From Gilliamella sp. wkB308 (GTDB lineage Bacteria > Pseudomonadota > Gammaproteobacteria > Enterobacterales > Orbaceae): a stretch of DNA of 64,000 bases. The position numbers and the translations under genes are program-made. Below the pieces are notes generated by a model. That model worked only from the letters and a program-made list of their open reading frames with translations. It was not told where the DNA came from and did not search any database. Shown one piece after another: positions 48,706 through 59,123 of this stretch (the stretch's first letter is position 1; each line of letters begins with the position of its first letter). The stretch lies in NCBI RefSeq assembly GCF_001690185.1, contig NZ_LZGN01000042.1, forward strand, positions 25,939 to 89,938, given 5' to 3'.

Positions 48706-49266
48706 TTGGATAATCTAACTACCGTTACCTTAGCAAAAATCATTGGGGCATTTTTTTACTATTCTCCTCGAAGTGAAACCGTCAAACCGTTGATTGAGGC
48801 GTTACTCCATATCGATCAGCTTGCTAATTGGCAAAATCCCGAATTAATTCATCAGCAATGTCAAAAATTGAAGGTAGAACTAACTCATCAAGATCTGGAT
48901 TATCACTTTTCCCTGTTATTTGAAGGACAAGGTGAAATGCTTGCCCCGCCTTGGGGATCGGTCTATTTAGATCAAGAAAAGTTATTAATGGGGGAATCAC
49001 AAGAACGTTATCGTGCATTTTTACAGCAACAGGGGGTAATGCTGTCTACAGGTATGAATGAGCCTGAAGATCAGTTTGGATTAATGTTAATGGCATTTGC
49101 ATTACTGCTGGAAAAAAATCAGCCACAAACAGCAAATCAATTATTAAATGAGCATTTATTTACGTGGTCTACTTACTATTTAAATCAATTAAAACAGAAT
49201 CAAATTAGTCCATTTTATGCTGCTCTTGCCGTTATTGCAGAACAATATTTAGAGATGCTTCAATGA
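48706..49266 (+). CDS. TorD/DmsD-family redox-enzyme maturation chaperone
   Basis: A 186-residue all-helical protein starting at a TTG (48706) after AGAGAGATAAGA; no in-frame ATG fits. The motif APPWGSVYLDQEKLLMGES near residue 85 is the conserved Pro-Pro-x-x-S-x-Y region of DmsD/YcdY-type chaperones, which bind the twin-arginine leader of the catalytic subunit and hold it until cofactor insertion. It is 61 bases after dmsC on the same strand, so it very likely serves the DmsA encoded upstream. Confidence 0.88.
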   Translation: MDNLTTVTLAKIIGAFFYYSPRSETVKPLIEALLHIDQLANWQNPELIHQQCQKLKVELTHQDLDYHFSLLFEGQGEMLAPPWGSVYLDQEKLLMGESQERYRAFLQQQGVMLSTGMNEPEDQFGLMLMAFALLLEKNQPQTANQLLNEHLFTWSTYYLNQLKQNQISPFYAALAVIAEQYLEMLQ

Positions 49267-49374
49267 GCCTATTTGTTAATTGTAGCAATTAATTTGACTC
49301 AATTATTGAGAGCGTTACAGTTTTTGAAGGAAAAGGTATAATTCCCCTATTGTTATATAAGATAGAAATCAGAT

Positions 49375-50205
49375 ATGTTAGCTTATTTACAACTTATGCG
49401 GTTAGATAAACCAATTGGAATCTTGCTATTGCTTTGGCCAACTATAACGGCAATTTGGCTTGCCAATCCTCATCCGCCCGTTGAACTTGTTGTTATCTTT
49501 GTGATAGGTGTTGTTGTGATGCGAGCGGCAGGATGTGTGGTAAATGATTATGCTGATCGCCATTTTGATGCGCATGTGGAGCGAACGCAACACCGTCCTT
49601 TAGCGCAAGGTGTTTTAACTGCAAAAAATGCTTTATGGACATTATTGATATTGTTGTTTATGGCTGCTTGTTTATTATTTTTTTTAAATGCTTTGTCTTG
49701 GATAATTGCTGGCTGTGCATTGTTAACTGCAATGATTTACCCGTTTATGAAGCGTTATACCTACTTTCCGCAAATAGTATTAGGGATTGCATTTAGTTGG
49801 AGCATTCCAATGGTCTATGCGGCCACAATTGAACAGTTTCCGTTAACCTGTTGGTTATTGTGTTTGGCAAATATTTGTTGGACAGTTGCTTATGATACGG
49901 AATATGCCATGGTCGATCGCAATGATGATATCAAAATTGGCATTAAATCGACGGCTGTTTTGTTTGGGCACTATGATAAATTGATGATAGGCATTCTACA
50001 GATAATAACAGTGATTTGCTTGATAATGATTGGTCTCAATAATCATTTATCTCTTATTTATTATTGTGGATTATTGATTGTGTCGTTACTGTTTCTTTAT
50101 CAACAATGGTTAATCAACGATCGTGATAGAACTCGATGCTTCAACGCTTTTCAAAATAATAATTATGTCGGTTTAGTGATGTTTTTAAGTGTTGTTATTG
50201 TTTAA
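49375..50205 (+). CDS. ubiA: 4-hydroxybenzoate octaprenyltransferase
   Basis: A 276-residue membrane prenyltransferase in ubiquinone synthesis. Both Asp-rich metal motifs are present: NDYADRHFDAHVER and DRNDDIKIGIKST. About eight helices follow the LMRLDKPIG start. It is slightly shorter than E. coli UbiA (about 290) at the N-terminus; the only good ATG is at 49375. There is no ubiC next to it, unlike in E. coli. Separate transcript from the dms operon, and convergent with folP. Confidence 0.95.
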   Translation: MLAYLQLMRLDKPIGILLLLWPTITAIWLANPHPPVELVVIFVIGVVVMRAAGCVVNDYADRHFDAHVERTQHRPLAQGVLTAKNALWTLLILLFMAACLLFFLNALSWIIAGCALLTAMIYPFMKRYTYFPQIVLGIAFSWSIPMVYAATIEQFPLTCWLLCLANICWTVAYDTEYAMVDRNDDIKIGIKSTAVLFGHYDKLMIGILQIITVICLIMIGLNNHLSLIYYCGLLIVSLLFLYQQWLINDRDRTRCFNAFQNNNYVGLVMFLSVVIV

Positions 50206-50257
50206 CGATTATTAGAAACAGTAATGCCAAAAATTGAAAATTTTTTAAGAATAAGAC

Positions 50258-50299
50258 AAAAAGGGATTTTTATCTTATTTGTCTAAACATTCCCTTTTT
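50258..50299. terminator. bidirectional terminator between ubiA and folP
   Basis: AAAAAGGGA (50258-50266) is the perfect complement of TCCCTTTTT (50291-50299), with T-tracts on both strands. A second stem AGACAAA/TTTGTCT can form inside or instead. Confidence 0.7.
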
Positions 50300-50337
50300 A
50301 ACAAAATAATGGCTTATTTTTTGAAGTCAAACCCCGT

Positions 50338-51174
50338 TTATTCCTGTTCAGCTAAAGTGGCTTGCACAATTCTCAGTGCATCAAAGGTTTCTTTTACATC
50401 ATGAACTCGAATAATCTGTGCACCTTTCATCGCTGCAATTACTGCACAAGAAACGCTACCTAACATACGTTCTTTAGGTGGAACATTTAATACTTGTCCA
50501 ATCATGGATTTGCGAGACATGCCAACTAATAGTGGTAAATGAAAGTGATGAAATTTTTCAAGTGTTGCGAGTAATCGATAATTGTGTGCTAATGTTTTAC
50601 CAAAGCCAAAACCTGGATCAAGAATAATTTTTTCTCGCTCAATCCCTGCATTGATGCAACGATTGATATGTTGGGCAAAAAATTGATCGACTTCTTGATA
50701 GATGTCTTGCTGATAATGTGGCGCATTTTGCATGGTTTGAGGATCACCTTGCATATGCATAATGCAAACTGGTAATCCTGTTTGGGCTGCGGCTTCGACT
50801 GCACCAGACTCTGTTAATGCTCGAATATCATTAATTAAATGGGCTCCTGCTTTTGCCGACTCTATCATGACTTGAGGTTTAGAGGTATCAACGGAAATCC
50901 AAACATCAAAATAGCGAGCCACTTTTTCAACTAAAGGCACCACTCTATCTAGCTCTTCTTCAACTGATACAATGGCTGCACCAGGGCGTGTTGATTCACC
51001 GCCTATATCAATAAATGTTGCGCCTGCTTGTATCATATTATCAACTCGGCGCATAGCATCATCAAGATTGTTATAATTACCGCCATCAGAAAACGAATCT
51101 GGCGTCATGTTTACGATACCCATTACCTGAGGAAAAGAGAGATCCATAATTTGATTATTGAAACGAATTTCCAT
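50338..51174 (-). CDS. folP: dihydropteroate synthase
   Basis: A 278-residue TIM-barrel enzyme of folate synthesis that joins p-aminobenzoate to the pterin pyrophosphate; the sulfonamide target. GIVNMTPDSFSDGG (near residue 18), IDIGGESTRPGA and the LDPGFGFGKT loop are intact. It follows ftsH on the same strand, as in enterics, but a terminator and about 180 bases separate them. glmM does not follow. Confidence 0.96.
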   Translation of the reverse strand: MEIRFNNQIMDLSFPQVMGIVNMTPDSFSDGGNYNNLDDAMRRVDNMIQAGATFIDIGGESTRPGAAIVSVEEELDRVVPLVEKVARYFDVWISVDTSKPQVMIESAKAGAHLINDIRALTESGAVEAAAQTGLPVCIMHMQGDPQTMQNAPHYQQDIYQEVDQFFAQHINRCINAGIEREKIILDPGFGFGKTLAHNYRLLATLEKFHHFHLPLLVGMSRKSMIGQVLNVPPKERMLGSVSCAVIAAMKGAQIIRVHDVKETFDALRIVQATLAEQE

Positions 51175-51315
51175 GATTATGCCTTATTTAAGTCATCTTA
51201 AACTTAATTTTGCTATCGTTAAACTTTGTTATAAGCTAAGCAATAGCAAAATCATTGAAGCTTATTATCTATGTTGAAAATCACTTTTAGCTGAGATTTA
51301 ATTCAATCATTCGAT

Positions 51316-51337
51316 AAAAAACGCGCCGAAGCGCGTT
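51316..51337 (-). terminator. terminator of rlmE-ftsH
   Basis: On the minus strand AACGCGC (51337-51331) pairs with GCGCGTT (51326-51320) around TTCG, followed by five T. It is about 20 bases after the ftsH stop. Confidence 0.85.
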
Positions 51338-51355
51338 ATAAAAATTAAAAACAGA

Positions 51356-53233
51356 TTAATTATCGGATTCAGGTGGTGTATCACGACCTTCATTTGGTAC
51401 TTCTTGTGCTGCTTTTTCATCACTCGCTGTCCAACCCTCTGGTGGCGTGATTGGCTGGCGATTCATTAGTTCATCAATCTGTTTTTTATCAATTGTTTCA
51501 TATTTAAGTAAAGCATCTTTCATTGCATGAAGAATATCAATATTTTCAGTTAGTGTTGTTTTAGCTCGTTGATAGTTTCGTTGCAGGATTGCATCAACTT
51601 CTTCATCAATAATTTTAGCTGTACCATCAGATATTTTCTTCATGACTCCATAAGAAGACTCTTCGTATTCAAACAATGCAGGTGGTAAACGATCTGAGAA
51701 GCCCCATTGTGTAACCATTGCTCTGGCTACATTTGAAGCGTATCGTATATCACTGGATGCACCAGAGGTAATTTTATCTTCACCATAAATTAAGCCTTCG
51801 GCAATTCGTCCTGCATAAGCTGTTGAAATTTTTGATTCTAACTGAGTACGAGTTTGACTAATTTGATCACCTTCCGGTAAGAAGAAGGCGACACCTAACG
51901 CTCCTCCACGTGGAATAATAGTGACTTTATGAAGCGGATCATGATCTGGCATTAAATAACCCACAATTGCGTGTCCCGCTTCGTGATAAGCCGTATTGGT
52001 TAATTGCTCTTTTGTCATGGATAATGAACGACGTTGAGTACCCATATCGATTTTATCTTTGGCTTCTTCAAACTCATCCATCGTGACTAAACGTTTATTA
52101 CGGCGAGCGGCAAATAGTGCTGCTTCGTTAACTAAATTAGCTAATTGAGCACCCGAATAATTTGGCGTTCCGCGCGCTAATACTGCTAGATTAACATCAG
52201 ACCCTAAAGGTACTTTACGTACATGTACTGCCAGAATTTGCTCACGACTTTTTAAGTCAGGTAAATCAATTTGAACTTGACGGTCAAAACGACCCGGACG
52301 AAGTAATGCAGGATCGAGAATATCAGCACGGTTTGTTGCTGCAATCATAATAATGCCACTGTTAGCTTCAAAACCATCCATTTCAACTAACATTTGGTTT
52401 AGGGTTTGTTCGCGTTCGTCATGCCCGCCCATTGAACCCGCTCCACGTTTGCGACCAACAGCATCAATTTCATCAATAAAGATAATACAAGGTGAGTGTT
52501 TACGGGCTTGTTCAAAGAGATCACGTACACGTGATGCGCCCACACCAACAAACATTTCAACAAAGTCGGAACCTGAAATACTAAAGAAAGGCACATTGGC
52601 TTCACCGGCAATGGCTCTAGCTAATAATGTTTTACCGGTACCTGGTGGCCCAACCATCAAAATACCTTTCGGTATACGTCCACCTAATTTTTGGTATTTA
52701 CCAGGATCACGTAAAAAATCGACCACTTCTGTTACTTCTTGCTTGGCTTCTTCACTGCCTGCGACATCGGTAAATTTGGTTTTTACTTGATCTGGCGCTA
52801 ACATCCGAGCTTTACTTTTACCCACCGACATTGGACCGCCTTTACCACCGCCTTGCATTTGACGCATGACAAAGATCCAAAATCCGATTAATAAAATAAT
52901 AGGGAACCAAGAGATTAAAATACTTGCTAACAAACTTGGTTTTTCATCTGGACTACCATAAACGGCAACTTTATTTAAAACTAAGTCATCCATTAATTTT
53001 TCATCAAAATAAGGGATGTAAGTTACATAGTTACGATTATCTTTTGTCGTGGCAATAATTTCGCGTCCATTAATATGCACTTCTTGGATTTTACCACTGG
53101 TGATATCGGAATTAAATTGAGTATAATTGATTTGAGGTCCGCTATTGGATATTGAGCTGAATTGATTAAATACAGCTATCAATACTACGGCAATAATTCC
53201 CCAGATCAGTAAATTCTTTACCATGTCGTTCAA
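51356..53233 (-). CDS. ftsH: ATP-dependent zinc metalloprotease FtsH
   Basis: A 625-residue membrane-bound AAA protease. Two membrane helices (about 5-25 and 100-120) frame a periplasmic segment. Then come Walker A GPPGTGKT (near 194), Walker [14 protein letters not shown], the second-region-of-homology [14 protein letters not shown] and the zinc site HEAGH. It degrades membrane proteins, LpxC and sigma32. The C-terminal tail [13 protein letters not shown] is short. It follows rlmE by 76 bases. Confidence 0.97.
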   Translation of the reverse strand: MNDMVKNLLIWGIIAVVLIAVFNQFSSISNSGPQINYTQFNSDITSGKIQEVHINGREIIATTKDNRNYVTYIPYFDEKLMDDLVLNKVAVYGSPDEKPSLLASILISWFPIILLIGFWIFVMRQMQGGGKGGPMSVGKSKARMLAPDQVKTKFTDVAGSEEAKQEVTEVVDFLRDPGKYQKLGGRIPKGILMVGPPGTGKTLLARAIAGEANVPFFSISGSDFVEMFVGVGASRVRDLFEQARKHSPCIIFIDEIDAVGRKRGAGSMGGHDEREQTLNQMLVEMDGFEANSGIIMIAATNRADILDPALLRPGRFDRQVQIDLPDLKSREQILAVHVRKVPLGSDVNLAVLARGTPNYSGAQLANLVNEAALFAARRNKRLVTMDEFEEAKDKIDMGTQRRSLSMTKEQLTNTAYHEAGHAIVGYLMPDHDPLHKVTIIPRGGALGVAFFLPEGDQISQTRTQLESKISTAYAGRIAEGLIYGEDKITSGASSDIRYASNVARAMVTQWGFSDRLPPALFEYEESSYGVMKKISDGTAKIIDEEVDAILQRNYQRAKTTLTENIDILHAMKDALLKYETIDKKQIDELMNRQPITPPEGWTASDEKAAQEVPNEGRDTPPESDN

Positions 53234-53309
53234 AAGAAAAACCTCTCATAAAAATTAATAGTTACGACTAAAATTAGGAAGTAATGGTACTACAAAATTG
53301 TGCTACTGG

Positions 53310-53936
53310 CTACTTCATACCCATTGCAACGATATAAACTTCTCTCGATCGCGATCTGGATGCTTCAGGTTTGCGAATTTTGACCGTTTTAAAGATCGTT
53401 CTAACTTGTTTTAAATAATCTTCAAATCCCTCACCTTGAAAAACTTTGACAATAAAATTGCCATTTGGGGCAAGGACATCTCGACACATATCTAAAGCAA
53501 GTTCAACTAAATACATTGCTCTTGGAATATCAACAGCAGGTTGACCACTCATGTTAGGAGCCATATCTGACATGACGACTTGTACTTTTTCTTCACCAAC
53601 ACGGTCAAGTAGAGCTTTAAGCACGCCTTCGTCTCGGAAATCACCTTGTAGGAAATCAACACCGACAATCGGATCCATCGGTAATAAATCGCAAGCGATA
53701 ATTCGTCCTTTACTACCAATAACAGACGCCACATATTGTGACCATCCGCCAGGCGCTGCGCCTAGATCAACAACGGTTATACCGGGTTTAAATAATTTGT
53801 CACTTTTTTGAATTTCTTCTAATTTGAACCATGCTCGCGATCGTAAACCTTTTTTTTGTGCTTGTTGCACAAAGCGATCATTAAAATGTTCATTAAGCCA
53901 ACGAGTCGAGCTTGCTGAGCGTTTTTTGTTACTCAC
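53310..53936 (-). CDS. rlmE: 23S rRNA 2'-O-ribose methyltransferase (U2552)
   Basis: A 208-residue FtsJ-type enzyme that methylates U2552 of 23S rRNA and aids 50S assembly. [15 protein letters not shown] is the AdoMet motif near residue 55, and the catalytic K-D-K-E residues sit in [25 protein letters not shown] and SRSREVYIV. It forms the classical rlmE-ftsH operon and is divergent from yhbY. Confidence 0.96.
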   Translation of the reverse strand: MSNKKRSASSTRWLNEHFNDRFVQQAQKKGLRSRAWFKLEEIQKSDKLFKPGITVVDLGAAPGGWSQYVASVIGSKGRIIACDLLPMDPIVGVDFLQGDFRDEGVLKALLDRVGEEKVQVVMSDMAPNMSGQPAVDIPRAMYLVELALDMCRDVLAPNGNFIVKVFQGEGFEDYLKQVRTIFKTVKIRKPEASRSRSREVYIVAMGMK

Positions 53937-54034
53937 AGGGAATAAATCCTTATAGTAAAGAGTTCACTTCAATTGATTACAAATATATATAAGGGTAGAA
54001 TAGCAAAATTGCAACTTAATGTGATAAAAAAATA

Positions 54035-54328
54035 ATGAATTTATCAAATAAACAAAAACAGTATTTAAAAGGTGAAGCTCATCATTTAAAACCAATTGTC
54101 ATGATCGGCGCTAATGGATTTACTGAAGGTGTGCTTGCAGAGATTGAAAATGCGTTAAACTTTCATGAGTTAATTAAGATTAAGGTGTCTGCTGAAGATA
54201 GAGAGACAAAAAAGCTTATTTGCGAAGCAATCATACGTGAAACGCATGCCCTTGCAGTACAACAAGTTGGTTCTATTTTTACTATTTTTAGACCAAGTGA
54301 AGAGAAAAAAATCACGTTACCTAAATAA
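54035..54328 (+). CDS. yhbY: ribosome assembly RNA-binding protein YhbY
   Basis: A 97-residue CRM-domain protein that binds pre-50S particles. The opening LSNKQKQYLKGEAHHLKPIVMIGANGFTEGVLAEI and the GxxG-like loop are family features. It is divergent from rlmE with about 100 bases between, as in E. coli, and convergent with greA. Confidence 0.95.
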   Translation: MNLSNKQKQYLKGEAHHLKPIVMIGANGFTEGVLAEIENALNFHELIKIKVSAEDRETKKLICEAIIRETHALAVQQVGSIFTIFRPSEEKKITLPK

Positions 54329-54338
54329 TACGATTAAT

Positions 54339-54360
54339 AAACAGGGTATTCGCCCTGTTT
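54339..54360. terminator. bidirectional terminator between yhbY and greA
   Basis: AAACAGGG (54339-54346) pairs perfectly with CCCTGTTT (54353-54360) around TATTCG, between the two convergent genes. Confidence 0.75.
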
Positions 54361-54393
54361 ATCTATAGCAAATGACAAAGCAGAATTAACCTT

Positions 54394-54873
54394 TTAAATA
54401 TATTCTACTTTAACAATATCAAACTCTACATCGCCACCAGGCGTTTTTATTTGTACTGTGTCGCCATCTTCTTTACCAATTAATCCTCTGGCAATAGGGG
54501 AATTAACCGAAATGAGATTTTGTCGATAATCAGCTTCATCATCACCTACAATTCGATAAGTGGTTTCTTCATCAGTATCCACATTAATAACAGTGACGGT
54601 GGCACCAAAAATAATTCTACCAGTGTTTTTGACTTTGGTAATGTCTATAATTTGTGCTTGTGATAACTTTCCTTCAATTTCTTGAATACGGCCTTCACAA
54701 AAACCTTGTTGTTCTCTTGCTGCATGATACTCTGCATTTTCTTTTAAATCACCGTGTGCTCTTGCTTCGGCTATCGCTGCTGTAATTTGAGGTCTTTTGA
54801 CATTTTTCAGCTCTTCAAGTTCAGCACGTAATAATTCAGCTCCCTTTACTGTCATTGGGATTTGTTTCATTTG
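54394..54873 (-). CDS. greA: transcription elongation factor GreA
   Basis: A 159-residue factor that rescues backtracked RNA polymerase. The coiled-coil finger with its acidic tip is at [22 protein letters not shown] (about residues 40-60), followed by the FKBP-like C-domain. The ATG at 54873 lies after CGGGAGACACACAA and gives [15 protein letters not shown] as in E. coli; an open frame 12 codons longer has no support. Confidence 0.95.
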   Translation of the reverse strand, partial: QMKQIPMTVKGAELLRAELEELKNVKRPQITAAIAEARAHGDLKENAEYHAAREQQGFCEGRIQEIEGKLSQAQIIDITKVKNTGRIIFGATVTVINVDTDEETTYRIVGDDEADYRQNLISVNSPIARGLIGKEDGDTVQIKTPGGDVEFDIVKVEYI

Positions 54874-55107
54874 TGTGTCTCCCGCTTTATTTAAATTAAA
54901 TAAAAACAATCCCTCATCTTACTTTAAATAAAGGAAGAGTGATCGATTCCATTTGGTATTTCAAAGATATGATTGTGTATTTCTATATATTAACTGTAAA
55001 ACTAACTTAACGACAAATCATTTATACTAAAATAAGATGCTATTTCATTTAAAATCGTTTATCGTAATGTCATTGTGAACGGCTTATTATAACAATTTTA
55101 TTCATTT

Positions 55108-56712
55108 ATGCGACGGATACGATTTTACTTACTTACTCTTTTAGCTATTGCTTGGTTGTTAGTGTTACTCTCTTATTTTGTAGTACAGACGGCGTTTGGG
55201 GCAAAACTTGTAAGTGAGCAATTATCAAAATTAAGTCCCTACACTATCTCAATTGGGCATGTTCACCATTCTTTTTCAAAAGTTTATGAAGTTGTCTTGG
55301 ATGATGTTGTCATCAGCGACGGTCAGCAACAAATAGCTAATATTCCTAAAATGGTTATAGGGTTAGATAAACATGAACTGTGGCAATTCAATCATTTTAG
55401 CTATGTTACTGTGATTGATGGAATATTGACTGATAGCAGAATTAAACATTATGATTTTTCGACTGATACGTTAAAATTTATTAATTCTAACATTACTGTT
55501 TCAATCAATAATAATGAAGATAAAATTATATTTAAACAACTAAATGGCGGAATTAAATCTTATTCTTCATCAAGTTTAAATAATGCCCAGTTTGATTTCA
55601 CTTCTAACGAAGTATTGATCAATGGGGTTGCTATCAAATCAGTAGTCGTTCAAGGATTTCAACGTGATAATATTACCTATTTAACTAATTTAGGCGGTAA
55701 TATTGAAAATGGATTTTTTGTAAGTAAATTAAAGATATTAGCTGATAAAAGTTGGGATATTGAACAACTTAAATTAAGCAATATACATCTACAATCTCAA
55801 ACAGACGATTTTTGGAAAAATTATATTTCCTATTTACCTAAATTCTCTTTACGACAATTGTCGATATTTGAAAGTAGTATACAGCTACCCTCTTTTCTTG
55901 TTGAAAAAGGGAATCTTGAAGTCAAAAATATTCGTTTTGATAATGGATGGTATTTTGATGAAAGCTCTCTTGTTTTCAATGCCGATAACGTTGTATGGTT
56001 AGATAATCTATTTTCCTCAGTATTACTTCAGCTCAATCTTGATGATAATAATATTCAGATTGACAAAGCGATTGCCACTTGGAATAAAGGTAATGTAAAT
56101 TTAAAAGGTAGCTGGCATGATAATAGTTTACAGTTAGAACAAGTCACGATAGCTAGTGTCATTTATCAATTACCTCAACATGTAGAGCAATTAGTATTAC
56201 CAACACAATTTAGTCGGATTGAAATTACTCACTTATCGATTTTACCAAGTCTATTAATTAATGTTGATGCTAACTATCCTTTTGCTTTTACTAATTTTGA
56301 AGCATTGGGTTCAGATATTGTTATAGTCAAAGATAAATATTTAGGATTTGATGCCGGAAACCTATTTTTCAAAGCTGAAAGAGGATCTATTAATGGCATT
56401 GAGATTAATTATCCAGATTTGACCTTAAAATATGATTCACAGCAGCATGCATTATTAAACTTTAGTAGTTTAATTAACAAGGGTATTGTTGAAATAAAAG
56501 CAAAGCTTAATGCCAATCAAACAGAGTTTACCTCTTTTCAATTAGGTGCTACTAATATCCCAAGTTCTTTATTAAAAGACTGGAAATTAGTTAATTACGA
56601 TCCTGAGTCAACTAATTATACCGCTAATTTATCTGGTAAAATTGCACCATTTAGTTTAGCTGGCACTATACAAGTCAATGCGATCAATCATTTTCTTCAA
56701 TCAGACAATTGA
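55108..56712 (+). CDS. AsmA-family protein, YicH-like
   Basis: A 534-residue protein with one N-terminal membrane anchor (residues 7-27, FYLLTLLAIAWLLVLLSYFVV) and a long periplasmic beta-rich region of AsmA type, beginning YTISIGHVHHSF and running through repeats such as LEVKNIRFDNGWYF and ITHLSILPSLLINV. AsmA-like proteins bridge the envelope and help move phospholipids. It resembles E. coli YicH by length and layout, though the identity is not firm. It is upstream of hslR by 91 bases on the same strand. Confidence 0.7.
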   Translation: MRRIRFYLLTLLAIAWLLVLLSYFVVQTAFGAKLVSEQLSKLSPYTISIGHVHHSFSKVYEVVLDDVVISDGQQQIANIPKMVIGLDKHELWQFNHFSYVTVIDGILTDSRIKHYDFSTDTLKFINSNITVSINNNEDKIIFKQLNGGIKSYSSSSLNNAQFDFTSNEVLINGVAIKSVVVQGFQRDNITYLTNLGGNIENGFFVSKLKILADKSWDIEQLKLSNIHLQSQTDDFWKNYISYLPKFSLRQLSIFESSIQLPSFLVEKGNLEVKNIRFDNGWYFDESSLVFNADNVVWLDNLFSSVLLQLNLDDNNIQIDKAIATWNKGNVNLKGSWHDNSLQLEQVTIASVIYQLPQHVEQLVLPTQFSRIEITHLSILPSLLINVDANYPFAFTNFEALGSDIVIVKDKYLGFDAGNLFFKAERGSINGIEINYPDLTLKYDSQQHALLNFSSLINKGIVEIKAKLNANQTEFTSFQLGATNIPSSLLKDWKLVNYDPESTNYTANLSGKIAPFSLAGTIQVNAINHFLQSDN

Positions 56713-56803
56713 TATTGGTTAAGTTAGCCTTATATATTATTAAAATGTTAAAACTCCTGTTCGTGTTTAAATGATGTTTTTGATAAATTAATATGAGAGT
56801 GAA

Positions 56804-57202
56804 ATGGATCAAATCAGACTAGATAAATGGTTGTGGGCTGCCCGATTTTATAAGACACGTTCACTTGCTCGTGAAATGGTCGAGGGGGGAAAAGTTCACT
56901 ATAATGGCCAACGAACTAAACCGAGTAAATTGGTGGAAGTTGGTGCAATTTTGACTCTTCGTCAAGGTTCAGATCAAAAAACAATTAAAATTCTAGCGAT
57001 TAATGGACAACGGAGATCAGCGCAAGAAGCTCAATTACTTTATCAAGAAACACAAGAGAGCATTGATAAACGCGAAAAAATAGCAGAAGCACGTAAGCTT
57101 AATGCATTAACCATGCCACATCCTGATAGAAAGCCGGATAAGAAAGAGCGGCGTAATTTAATAAAATTTAAATATGATAGACAACAAGGCGACAATAATT
57201 GA
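56804..57202 (+). CDS. hslR: ribosome-associated heat shock protein Hsp15
   Basis: A 132-residue S4-domain RNA-binding protein that rescues stalled 50S-peptidyl-tRNA complexes. [32 protein letters not shown] (S4 domain, residues 3-36) is followed by a basic C-terminal tail ending in KDRQ-type residues. hslO begins one base after its stop, as in the enteric hslR-hslO pair. Confidence 0.95.
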   Translation: MDQIRLDKWLWAARFYKTRSLAREMVEGGKVHYNGQRTKPSKLVEVGAILTLRQGSDQKTIKILAINGQRRSAQEAQLLYQETQESIDKREKIAEARKLNALTMPHPDRKPDKKERRNLIKFKYDRQQGDNN

Positions 57203-57203
57203 T

Positions 57204-58067
57204 ATGGATACTTTAAATCGATTTATCTTTGATAACCACCCTGTTCGTGGTGAAATAACCCGTTTAGAACAAACTTACCAAGCAATTTTAGATAACCATA
57301 ATTATCCTGTAGCAGTACAAAATTTATTGGGTGAATTACTAGTTGCGACGAGTTTATTAACCGCAACCTTAAAATTCGAAGGCGATATTGCGGTTCAACT
57401 TCAAGGTGATGGTCCTTTGCGTTTAGCGGTTGTCAATGGTAATCATCTTCAACAATTACGTGGGGTTGCTCGAGTTAATGGTGATATTGCTGATAATGCG
57501 TCACTGAAAGATATGGTGGGTAATGGTTATATTGTAATTACTATTACGCCAAAAAATGGAGAACGCTATCAAGGTATTGTTGGACTTGAAAAAGAGACGC
57601 TAATAGGATGTATTGAAAATTACTTCATGCAGTCTGAACAGTTGCCAACTAGATTATTTGTTAAAACAGGTGTTTACAATAATAAACCAATGGCTGCCGG
57701 CATATTATTGCAAGTGTTACCAGCTAATGAAAATACAAAAGAGTCTTTTGAGCACCTAAGCGCTTTAACCGAAACAATCACAAGTGATGAATTATTTAAA
57801 CTCACGAGTGATGAAATTTTATATCGCCTTTATAATCAAGAACAAGTTCGACTGTTTGAAACTGAGAATGTTACATTTAAATGTGGTTGTTCTCGGCAAC
57901 GTTTTGAAGATAGTTTAGTAACAATACCGCAAAATGAAATTGATGAAATTCTCAAACAGGATGGCGGTAAGATTGATATCCTATGTGATTATTGTGGTAA
58001 ACATTATATATTTGATGAGATTGATATCGCTGAAATGCGAAACAAACACAAAACAAATATCCATTGA
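57204..58067 (+). CDS. hslO: redox-regulated chaperone Hsp33
   Basis: A 287-residue chaperone switched on by oxidation. The zinc/redox cysteines are CGCSRQRF (Cys-x-Cys) and CDYCGKHY (Cys-x-x-Cys) at about residues 230-265. The ATG at 57204 gives [18 protein letters not shown] as in the family; an in-frame ATG at 57174 would overlap hslR. It may be translationally coupled to hslR. Confidence 0.95.
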   Translation: MDTLNRFIFDNHPVRGEITRLEQTYQAILDNHNYPVAVQNLLGELLVATSLLTATLKFEGDIAVQLQGDGPLRLAVVNGNHLQQLRGVARVNGDIADNASLKDMVGNGYIVITITPKNGERYQGIVGLEKETLIGCIENYFMQSEQLPTRLFVKTGVYNNKPMAAGILLQVLPANENTKESFEHLSALTETITSDELFKLTSDEILYRLYNQEQVRLFETENVTFKCGCSRQRFEDSLVTIPQNEIDEILKQDGGKIDILCDYCGKHYIFDEIDIAEMRNKHKTNIH

Positions 58068-58085
58068 TTTTTGGGAATAAAAATA

Positions 58086-58114
58086 CCACTAAGATTATTA
58101 AATAATTTTAGTGG
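58086..58114. terminator. bidirectional terminator between hslO and trmO
   Basis: CCACTAAGATTATT and AATAATTTTAGTGG form a 14-bp stem with one G-U pair. On the minus strand TATTTTT follows, so it would also end leftward trmO transcripts. Confidence 0.7.
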
Positions 58115-58267
58115 CAAAGTGAAATATAGGGAATTAAACCCGTACATAATGTATCAGAATCGTATAAATACACCAACCTTTTTTATTAATTTTTTGCCAT
58201 AATTTTGTTAAGAAAATTTACAAAACTATTTTATCCTATTGGAAAAAGAAAATTATTTATTATTTAG

Positions 58268-58987
58268 TTAAGTAAATTTTTTTTTGATAATCTCGATATC
58301 GCCGACCATTGCGCATTCATTTGTGATTTTCCATTTAATATTAAAATGGTATAGCGTTAATCCATATGTTTGTTCATCGATGTTATTTTGTTTATAAGCA
58401 GGTCTAGGATCATGTGAAATGACTTGAGTAATTAAGTCTGCTAGCTCTGGGTAATTCTGTTTTTGTGATATTAAAAAACGTTGAGCTTCATTTGAAAACA
58501 CAACGTGTAATTTTTTTTCTGGAGTCGTTTGTGCATAGCCAGCAGTGGCATCTGGATAACTATCACAATAAGGCAGATAGGGTTTTATATCGATAATAGG
58601 TGTGCCATCAACTAAATCTAAACTTCCTAATTTTAAAATAACTTGTTTATTTTTAATGATTATGTCTTTTAATTCTACTGCTGAAAGCCCGATATGATTG
58701 GGTCTAAATGGGGAACGAGTTGCAAATACGCCTAACGTTTTATTTCCACCTAAACGAGGAGGACGAACGGTTAAGCGCCACTTGTTCTGGTCTATATGGT
58801 GGAATTGAAACAGCAACCATAAATGTGAAAACTGTTCTAATCCTTTAACACTATTAGGATCATTATAAGGTGCCAATAAATGAAGTTCTCCATATCCGGC
58901 AGGAACTAAATTCGGTTGTCTGGGTACAGCAAATTTTTCGCTATAAGGGGAATGTATAATACCAATGGGATCTATTTGCCAGGTCAT
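58268..58987 (-). CDS. trmO: tRNA (N6-threonylcarbamoyladenosine37-N6) methyltransferase
   Basis: A 239-residue TrmO (TsaA/YaeB) that methylates t6A37 in tRNA-Thr(GGU). The family start IDPIGIIHSPYSEKFAVPRQPNLVPAG and the motifs RPPRLGGNKTLGVFATRSPFRPNHIGLS and DLVDGTPIIDIKPYLPY are all present. A single leftward gene. Confidence 0.93.
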   Translation of the reverse strand: MTWQIDPIGIIHSPYSEKFAVPRQPNLVPAGYGELHLLAPYNDPNSVKGLEQFSHLWLLFQFHHIDQNKWRLTVRPPRLGGNKTLGVFATRSPFRPNHIGLSAVELKDIIIKNKQVILKLGSLDLVDGTPIIDIKPYLPYCDSYPDATAGYAQTTPEKKLHVVFSNEAQRFLISQKQNYPELADLITQVISHDPRPAYKQNNIDEQTYGLTLYHFNIKWKITNECAMVGDIEIIKKKFT

Positions 58988-59070
58988 GATCTTAATTATG
59001 CTTTACTGAGTTAATGTATGGTCTGCAGTATATCACTCAATAACTTTATTTATTTTGTCGTTTATTGTTT

Positions 59071-59091
59071 CCGCCGACCTTAAATCGGCGG
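59071..59091. terminator. hairpin between metQ and trmO
   Basis: CCGCCGA (59071-59077) pairs perfectly with TCGGCGG (59085-59091). It lies 33 bases beyond the metQ stop. The T-run is on the plus side, so on the minus strand it is a stable stem without a good U-tract; still the likely end of metNIQ. Confidence 0.65.
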
Positions 59092-59123
59092 ATTTTTGAT
59101 TGATTAATGTTTTTGGTAAGTCA